In this document: positions 59,694-64,000 of the stretch, in pieces
How the letters are laid out: every line of letters starts with the position of its first letter
Position numbering within the stretch: the first letter of the stretch is position 1
NCBI GenBank assembly: GCA_023229575.1
Contig: JALNYZ010000013.1
Span: forward strand, 38,892 to 102,891
Origin: Prolixibacteraceae bacterium
GTDB taxonomy: Bacteria > Bacteroidota > Bacteroidia > Bacteroidales > Prolixibacteraceae
DNA: 64,000 bases
Direction: 5' to 3'
The notes under the pieces: model-generated
Told to the model about the DNA's origin: nothing
Databases searched by the model: none
Seen by the model: the letters and a program-made list of their open reading frames with translations, nothing else
Translations under genes and position numbers: made by a program

Positions 59694-60276
59694 GGTTTGC
59701 ATTCCATTCAGTTGTTTCTATCATTTTAATGACATCCGCAGACAGGAAGCCGATAACAGGCCTTAAACTATCATAATTTGGGATCTCCCTGATGTACAAT
59801 GCACCTCTGATAAAGTTTTTGACACTGTCGGTCAGATAGAATTGCATGGGTGAGGCTGCATTACCCTTTAATGTGTACACTGTTCCGTACATTTTATGCG
59901 TAGGATGGATAAACAATTGCTCATCAATCGAACTCGCTTTTTGATCGTGTTTGAATACCAGGCTCCTGGATTCTTCGATTAGCTTGGACAAATTGCGGTC
60001 AATTTTCTTGTAACTGATATGAATCTGGGCATGATTGCCCGGGATTTCGATCGTGATCCAATCCTTTTGTCCCGGATTCAATAAGTCGGGTGTAACGATG
60101 GAATAAGTAGGTATGCTGAAATTATAAGGGTATGGCCCATTAAGCAACCTGTATGATTTTTCGGGAAAGGTTATCCGGTAAAATCCCCTCGGTTTTGGCG
60201 TTACATCATGTTTACAGGAGGGTAGCAAACCAATGGTAGTGTAACACAAGATGAAAAAGTAGAGACGTCCTGTCAT
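59683..60276 (-). CDS. gldD: Gliding motility lipoprotein GldD
   Basis: The 197-residue lipoprotein has the lipobox LLPSC with Cys21 and the GldD pattern PKPRGFYRITFPEKSYRLL, DWITIEIPGNHAQIHISYKKI, SSIDEQLFIHPTHKMYGTVY and PMQFYLTDSVKNFIRGALY. It is required for gliding and type IX secretion in Flavobacteria, though its exact role is unknown. The ATG at 60276 lies 4 bp after the gldE stop; an upstream TTG would overlap gldE. The gldE-gldD order is the usual one. Confidence 0.92.
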   Translation of the reverse strand: MTGRLYFFILCYTTIGLLPSCKHDVTPKPRGFYRITFPEKSYRLLNGPYPYNFSIPTYSIVTPDLLNPGQKDWITIEIPGNHAQIHISYKKIDRNLSKLIEESRSLVFKHDQKASSIDEQLFIHPTHKMYGTVYTLKGNAASPMQFYLTDSVKNFIRGALYIREIPNYDSLRPVIGFLSADVIKMIETTEWNANHGH

Positions 60277-60280
60277 TGGT

Positions 60281-61630
60281 CTATCTGTTATTTTCAACTG
60301 TTGTGTCGATCAGGACTTTGATCTCTTTTATCCTCTTGCGGTCCAAAGCCTCTATCTGGAAGGTGAAATTTTTGCACGGCACTTTTTCGTGAAGTTCGGG
60401 GAACTCGCCGGTCAACTCAAGTATCAGCCCTGCCAACGTATCAGCATCACCTTTGATATCTTCGAAAACATTGTCGTCACAATCGACAACTTTATAAAAG
60501 TCATTCAAAAGGGTCTTTCCGTCAAACAAGTATTCATTGGTTCCGAGCCGTGTATAGAATTTCTCTTCTACATCAAATTCGTCAGCGATGTCGCCAACAA
60601 TCTCTTCGAGGATATCTTCCAGTGTGACCAGGCCAGAAGTGCCGCCAAATTCATCGACTACAATGGCAAGATGGACCTTGGACTTCTGAAATTCCTCCAG
60701 GAGATCATCGATCTTTTTGGTTTCAGGAATAAAAAACGGGGCCCTAATCAAGGTCTGCCATTTAAAGTTGACTCCTTTGGTCAAATGGGGCAGGAGGTCC
60801 TTGATATAGAGTACACCCTTAATCTGATCCAGGGTTCCTGCGTATACAGGAATACGTGAATACCCGGCTGTACGGATGATTTCCAGTACTTCGCTGAAAT
60901 TTGAACCGAAATCCGCAACAACCATGTCAAGTCGGGAATGCATGATTTCACTGACACTTTTTGACCCAAATTTCACAATGCCTTCCAAAATCTCCTTGTC
61001 ATCATTTAAATCTTCATGATTGGCCAATTTCAATGCCTTGGAAATCTCGTCGATAGAGAGAACCCGCCTGTGTTTGCTCATTCGCTTGTTGACAAAGGAG
61101 GTAGAATGGATCAGAAGATAATTGGCGGGTTTGGTGATCTTGCCCATGATGTCAATGAACGGAGCGATTTTTAAAGCGAAATTTTTAGGATAATGTGCGG
61201 CATATACTTTTGGGATAATCTCACCAAAAAGCAGGAGCAGAAAGGTGATGATAACTGTCTGGAAAATAAATTCAAAAGTTTTGGCATCGCCAAAACTTAT
61301 CAACGAGCTGGAAATATGGGAAGCGAGCAATACAATGGCAATGTTGATGAAATTGTTCCCTACCAGGATGGATGCTAAAAGTTGCTCAGGATCGGAGAGT
61401 AGTTTTAAAATCTTTTGTGCCGATCGTTTTTTGTTGGATTTAAGCGCTTCAATGTCTTTGGGCTCAAGTGAAAAAAGAGCTACTTCCGAGCCTGAAACAA
61501 GCGCAGAGAGGCCGAGAAGCAGTATCAATACCAGAAGCCCTGAAAGGGCACTGATTGTAAAAGGAAGGAAATCAATGTTCCCAAACAAGGCTCCAACGGA
61601 AGTAACGAAGTTTGTTTCCAAATTAAGCAA
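60281..61630 (-). CDS. gldE: Gliding-associated CorC/HlyC-type membrane protein GldE
   Basis: The 449-residue protein has a CNNM/DUF21 membrane domain (about residues 20-200: LLGLSALVSGSEVALFSL), a CBS pair (about 205-330: IMHSRLDMVV, GVLYIKDLL, VHLAIVVDEFGGTSGLVTLEDILEE) and a C-terminal CorC/HlyC domain. No ATG lies near the N terminus; a TTG at 61630 or 61621 must be used. It follows ssb by 8 bp. It resembles magnesium/cobalt efflux proteins and in gliding bacteria supports GldD. Confidence 0.9.
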   Translation of the reverse strand: MLNLETNFVTSVGALFGNIDFLPFTISALSGLLVLILLLGLSALVSGSEVALFSLEPKDIEALKSNKKRSAQKILKLLSDPEQLLASILVGNNFINIAIVLLASHISSSLISFGDAKTFEFIFQTVIITFLLLLFGEIIPKVYAAHYPKNFALKIAPFIDIMGKITKPANYLLIHSTSFVNKRMSKHRRVLSIDEISKALKLANHEDLNDDKEILEGIVKFGSKSVSEIMHSRLDMVVADFGSNFSEVLEIIRTAGYSRIPVYAGTLDQIKGVLYIKDLLPHLTKGVNFKWQTLIRAPFFIPETKKIDDLLEEFQKSKVHLAIVVDEFGGTSGLVTLEDILEEIVGDIADEFDVEEKFYTRLGTNEYLFDGKTLLNDFYKVVDCDDNVFEDIKGDADTLAGLILELTGEFPELHEKVPCKNFTFQIEALDRKRIKEIKVLIDTTVENNR

Positions 61631-61638
61631 TTAATAGT

Positions 61639-62085
61639 TCAAAATGGAAGATCATCGGGTGTACTCCCATGATCGGTGTAACCTGAGGTAGCCTGAGGTT
61701 CGTTAACGGCTTTTTTTACTTCAGAAACAGGATGCTCGGGTGTGCTGTTGCTTCCGGCTTTCCGGTCCAATAGCCTCACTTCGTCGGCATAAATCTCGTA
61801 GGCAGTCTTTTTAACCCCATCTGTGGTGTCATAAGTTCTGGAGCGAATGCGACCTTCAATGTATACCTGGCTTCCCTTACGGATAAATTTTTCTGCAAGG
61901 TTGGCCAGATTTCGCCAGCACACGATGTTGTGCCACTCTGTTTGTGTGACCTTTTCACCGGCCTTGTTGTTGTAAACCTCTGAGGTAGCCAGGGAGAAGG
62001 AAGCAACTGAAACGTTGCTGTCTAAATGCCGGATTTCAGGATCCTTTCCGACATTCCCGATTAAAATGACTTTGTTTACTGACAT
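61639..62085 (-). CDS. ssb: Single-stranded DNA-binding protein
   Basis: The 148-residue protein has an N-terminal OB fold (about residues 1-105: NKVILIGNVGKDPEIRHL, WHNIVCWRNLANLAEKFIRKG, VYIEGRIRSRTY), a short disordered linker and the acidic interaction tip DDLPF at the C terminus. It coats single-stranded DNA and recruits repair enzymes. It is first in the operon with gldE, gldD and the phosphopantetheinyl transferase, and mutY lies 102 bp upstream on the same strand. On the minus strand TATCTTTG at 62155-62148 is a candidate promoter box. Confidence 0.96.
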   Translation of the reverse strand: MSVNKVILIGNVGKDPEIRHLDSNVSVASFSLATSEVYNNKAGEKVTQTEWHNIVCWRNLANLAEKFIRKGSQVYIEGRIRSRTYDTTDGVKKTAYEIYADEVRLLDRKAGSNSTPEHPVSEVKKAVNEPQATSGYTDHGSTPDDLPF

Positions 62086-62187
62086 AGTTAAAAATATTAT
62101 ATTGTTTGTTGTAAGTTACTGAAAAATTCGGACAATTCAAAATTGATCAAAGATAAAAATTATTTGGGTCCGGATGGATATTGACGT

Positions 62188-63237
62188 TCAATAGGCAATT
62201 TCGGTCAAAAAGCGCTCTATTGGTTTGGGTACAGGGTACTTTTCAATTTCGATCTTTTCAACCTCAATATAATGGACGGGAAGGCCGTTGCCTTTTAGTT
62301 TAACTGAAAAGAACCTGATGTGAAGTCGCTGGTGGGTCAATAAATGTATCTTTTCCGGATAGGCATGTTCAATGTCAATGGAACTGTTATTGAAAAGTTC
62401 CTCCCATTCCTTGCTTCCTGTAACTCCTTCCGGAGTGCTCGGCCCTATTGTTTCAATGATAGGAAACTGGAATAAATTCCGCCATATATCCCGGTTGCCC
62501 CTCTTCTCCAGAAATAGTTTACTTTCATCGTGAAGGTAGATGAAGTTTAGGTAACGCTCCTTCACTTTTGTCTTTTTTGACTTGACCGGAAATTGGTCAA
62601 CGCTCTGATTTGTATGGGCAATGCATTCAGTAAGGAATGGACATCCCGGACAAAGTGGCCGGGATGGCAAACATTGAATGGCGCCCAATTCCATGAGTGC
62701 CTGATTTGAATCGCCCGGTTTCCCGGGATCCAGCAGAAGTTGGGCAAGCCGGTAAAACTCCTGCTTACCTGCATTTGAATCTATGGCTGTGGTGATTCCA
62801 AAAAGACGCGAAAGAACCCGGTATACATTTCCATCAACCACGGCATAGGGAAGTCCAAAGGCGATGGATGCTATGGCTGCAGCCGTGTAATCGCCTATTC
62901 CTTTCAATTTTTTGATAGAAATATAATCAGCCGGGAATGATCCATTGTAGGTGCTTTGTATCGTTTTTGCCGCATGGTGCATATTCCTTGCACGTGAATA
63001 GTAACCCAGTCCTTGCCATGCCTTTAATACCTCCTCTTCAGGTGCGTTTGCCAGTGACCTTACATCAGGAAACAACCGAAGAAAATTGTGATAATATTCT
63101 GTTCCCTGTTGCACCCTGGTTTGCTGTAAAATTACCTCAGAAACCCAAATATGGTAGGGCTCGGGACTGTCCCGCCAGGGAAGATCCCTTTTTGCATGGT
63201 TGTACCAAACTGTCAATGCTTTACGATATCCCTCCAT
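62188..63237 (-). CDS. mutY: A/G-specific adenine glycosylase MutY
   Basis: MutY removes adenine opposite 8-oxoguanine. The 349-residue protein has the helix-hairpin-helix GPD core with the catalytic E34 in SEVILQQTRV and D135 in VVDGNVYRVL, LKGIGDYTAAAIASIAFG, and the 4Fe-4S cluster ligands C189, C196, C199 and C205 in the spacing C-x6-C-x2-C-x5-C. The C-terminal NUDIX-like domain (about 225-345) includes RYLNFIYLHDES and recognises 8-oxoG. It is divergent from the HU gene. Confidence 0.95.
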   Translation of the reverse strand: MEGYRKALTVWYNHAKRDLPWRDSPEPYHIWVSEVILQQTRVQQGTEYYHNFLRLFPDVRSLANAPEEEVLKAWQGLGYYSRARNMHHAAKTIQSTYNGSFPADYISIKKLKGIGDYTAAAIASIAFGLPYAVVDGNVYRVLSRLFGITTAIDSNAGKQEFYRLAQLLLDPGKPGDSNQALMELGAIQCLPSRPLCPGCPFLTECIAHTNQSVDQFPVKSKKTKVKERYLNFIYLHDESKLFLEKRGNRDIWRNLFQFPIIETIGPSTPEGVTGSKEWEELFNNSSIDIEHAYPEKIHLLTHQRLHIRFFSVKLKGNGLPVHYIEVEKIEIEKYPVPKPIERFLTEIAY

Positions 63238-63315
63238 TTCGAATCGATTTTGTTAAAAAAACAACGAATGAGCAAAAAATATTGGCTAAGATGATATTAG
63301 TTAATTCAAAAGCTA

Positions 63316-63323
63316 TATATTTG
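63316..63323 (+). promoter_or_regulatory. Candidate -7 promoter box for the HU gene
   Basis: TATATTTG matches TAnnTTTG and lies 62 bp before the HU start. The gap shared with divergent mutY is AT-rich; the -33 element is not clear. Confidence 0.4.
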
Positions 63324-63385
63324 TGCACCGAAATTTGGGATAAAGTTAAATCAAAAATAAAGTTAAATCATTAAAATTTCTTACA

Positions 63386-63670
63386 ATGACTAAAGCAGAT
63401 ATCGTAAACGAGATTTCTAAAAGCACAGGTATTGAGAAGCTTACTGTTCAAAAAGCAGTTGAAGCATTCATGGACACCGTATCAGGCTCATTGGCTGATG
63501 GTAACAATGTTTATCTCCGTGGTTTCGGTAGTTTTATCGTAAAAAAACGTGCAGAGAAAACAGCGCGCAACATTTCCCGTAACACAACTATCATTATTCC
63601 GGAGCACAACATCCCTTCTTTCAAGCCTGCCAAAACATTCGTAGGTCGCGTTAAAAACAACGTGAAGTAA
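63386..63670 (+). CDS. hup: HU/IHF-family DNA-binding protein
   Basis: This 94-residue nucleoid protein has the HU fold: MTKADIVNEISKSTGIEK, then VYLRGFGSFIVKKRAEKTAR leading into the beta-arm NTTIIIPEHNIPSFKPAK. It bends DNA and compacts the chromosome. It is followed after 25 bp by the small basic gene and then rng, a typical Bacteroidota order. Confidence 0.95.
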   Translation: MTKADIVNEISKSTGIEKLTVQKAVEAFMDTVSGSLADGNNVYLRGFGSFIVKKRAEKTARNISRNTTIIIPEHNIPSFKPAKTFVGRVKNNVK

Positions 63671-63695
63671 TTTTCATTTTTAATAAAGTATTGTT

Positions 63696-63788
63696 ATGCC
63701 AAGCGGTAAGAAAAGGAAAAGACATAAAATGGCTACACACAAGCGTAAAAAACGCTTGCGCAAGAACCGTCACAAAAAGAAAAAATAG
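63696..63788 (+). CDS. 30-residue very basic AURKAIP1/COX24-like ribosomal-type protein
   Basis: The 30-residue product starts MPSGKKRKRHKMATHKRKKR and ends RLRKNRHKKKK, so about two thirds of it is Lys, Arg or His. Similar short proteins in Bacteroidota carry the AURKAIP1/COX24 name and match the C terminus of mitochondrial ribosomal protein mS38 and mycobacterial bS22. It is thus probably a small-subunit ribosomal protein, named from memory rather than by alignment. It sits 25 bp after the HU gene and before rng. Confidence 0.8.
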   Translation: MPSGKKRKRHKMATHKRKKRLRKNRHKKKK

Positions 63789-63818
63789 GCTTTTTGTAAC
63801 GCCTTGATAAAATATACA

Positions 63819-63848
63819 AAACCTAAAGTGCGCATGTGCTTTAGGTTT
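63819..63848 (+). terminator. Hairpin between the small basic gene and rng
   Basis: AAACCTAAAG (63819-63828) pairs perfectly with CTTTAGGTTT (63839-63848) around TGCGCATGTG, followed by a T-rich stretch (GTTGTATTTATT). It could terminate or attenuate transcription before rng. Confidence 0.55.
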
Positions 63849-63891
63849 GTTGTATTTATTGGTTTCAATTAACATAAAATGAGTAAACAGC

Positions 63892-64000
63892 ATGAGCAAT
63901 GAGTTGATTATTGACGTAGCGTCCTCTCATGTCGAAATTGCTTTACTCGAAAACAAAAGACTTGTAGAACTCAACAGGGAAAGTAACGATGTTAAATTTC
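63892..64000 (+). CDS. rng: Ribonuclease E/G family protein, N-terminal fragment
   Basis: The visible 36 residues start MSNELIIDVASSHVEIALLE and continue NKRLVELNRE, the usual N terminus of Rne/Rng proteins in Bacteroidota. The gene runs past the right window edge. A seven-codon reading frame (63879-63902) overlaps its start codon in another frame. RNase G processes rRNA and turns over mRNA, and its position next to the HU gene and mutY is common in the phylum. Confidence 0.85.
   Translation, partial: MSNELIIDVASSHVEIALLENKRLVELNRESNDVKF

Noticed and set aside
63651..63899. Minus-strand 82-codon frame at the small basic gene
   Set aside because: It is antisense to the basic protein gene and the rng leader; the plus-strand gene with a ribosomal-type product is more convincing.

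Overview
The window is chromosomal DNA of a Bacteroidota bacterium, most likely from the Bacteroidales/Marinilabiliales side (family only guessed, Prolixibacteraceae-like). The evidence is a complete SusC/SusD glycan-utilisation locus, the gliding/type IX genes gldFG, gldD and gldE, a DUF4831 and a DUF5686 protein, the neighbourhood gldE-ssb-mutY-HU-rng, start codons without strong Shine-Dalgarno sequences, and several TAnnTTTG promoter boxes of Bacteroidota type. HydF, an [FeFe]-hydrogenase maturation factor, points to a fermentative or anaerobic life style.

Layout. 1-2046: two decayed enzyme genes (an FGE-sulfatase-like fragment and an internally deleted GH127 arabinofuranosidase) around copies of a CCCTGAG..GTCGAAG repeat. 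2047-13510: housekeeping and transport (redox-dead thioredoxin-like protein, coaD, hydF, POT peptide transporter, NAD(P)HX repair enzyme, DUF4831, MFS carrier plus peptidase pepD). 13616-31179: a beta-glucan (laminarin-type) utilisation locus: a membrane-spanning propeller/Y_Y_Y/LuxR regulator, a repeat-bearing promoter region, susC, susD, two surface lipoproteins, then GH16, GH30, GH3, GH16 and GH30 enzymes. 31197-42919: pncB and purA, a Fur-family regulator, an araB operon, an SGNH hydrolase, DUF5686 and an oligogalacturonate-lyase-like protein. 42931-48738: Rel/SpoT, a glycosyltransferase, surE, a small membrane protein and lpxB. 48739-53119: an AT-rich single-chain restriction-modification module with its own HTH gene, set between lpxB and gldFG. 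53127-64000: gldFG, dnaN, an ExoX-like exonuclease, an FAH-family enzyme, a GxxExxY protein, a phosphopantetheinyl transferase, gldD, gldE, ssb, mutY, HU, a 30-residue very basic ribosomal-type protein and the start of rng.

In the glucan locus the regulator probably senses a glucan fragment in the periplasm and acts on the susC promoter. SusC/SusD and the two lipoproteins would bind and import glucan; the GH16 enzymes would cut the beta-1,3 backbone, the GH30 enzymes would remove beta-1,6 branches or act as exo-glucosidases, and the GH3 would release glucose.

The most unusual signal is non-coding. Many intergenic gaps hold long hairpins, and most are built from short tandem units of 7-9 nt. 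They differ in sequence but share one architecture. In two of them the arms are exactly complementary apart from a single 9-nt unit present in one arm only. One such hairpin abuts a GxxExxY nuclease-fold gene that carries the same motif upstream of its start codon, which suggests a possible repeat/nuclease association. No tRNA, rRNA, CRISPR array or insertion sequence was recognised.
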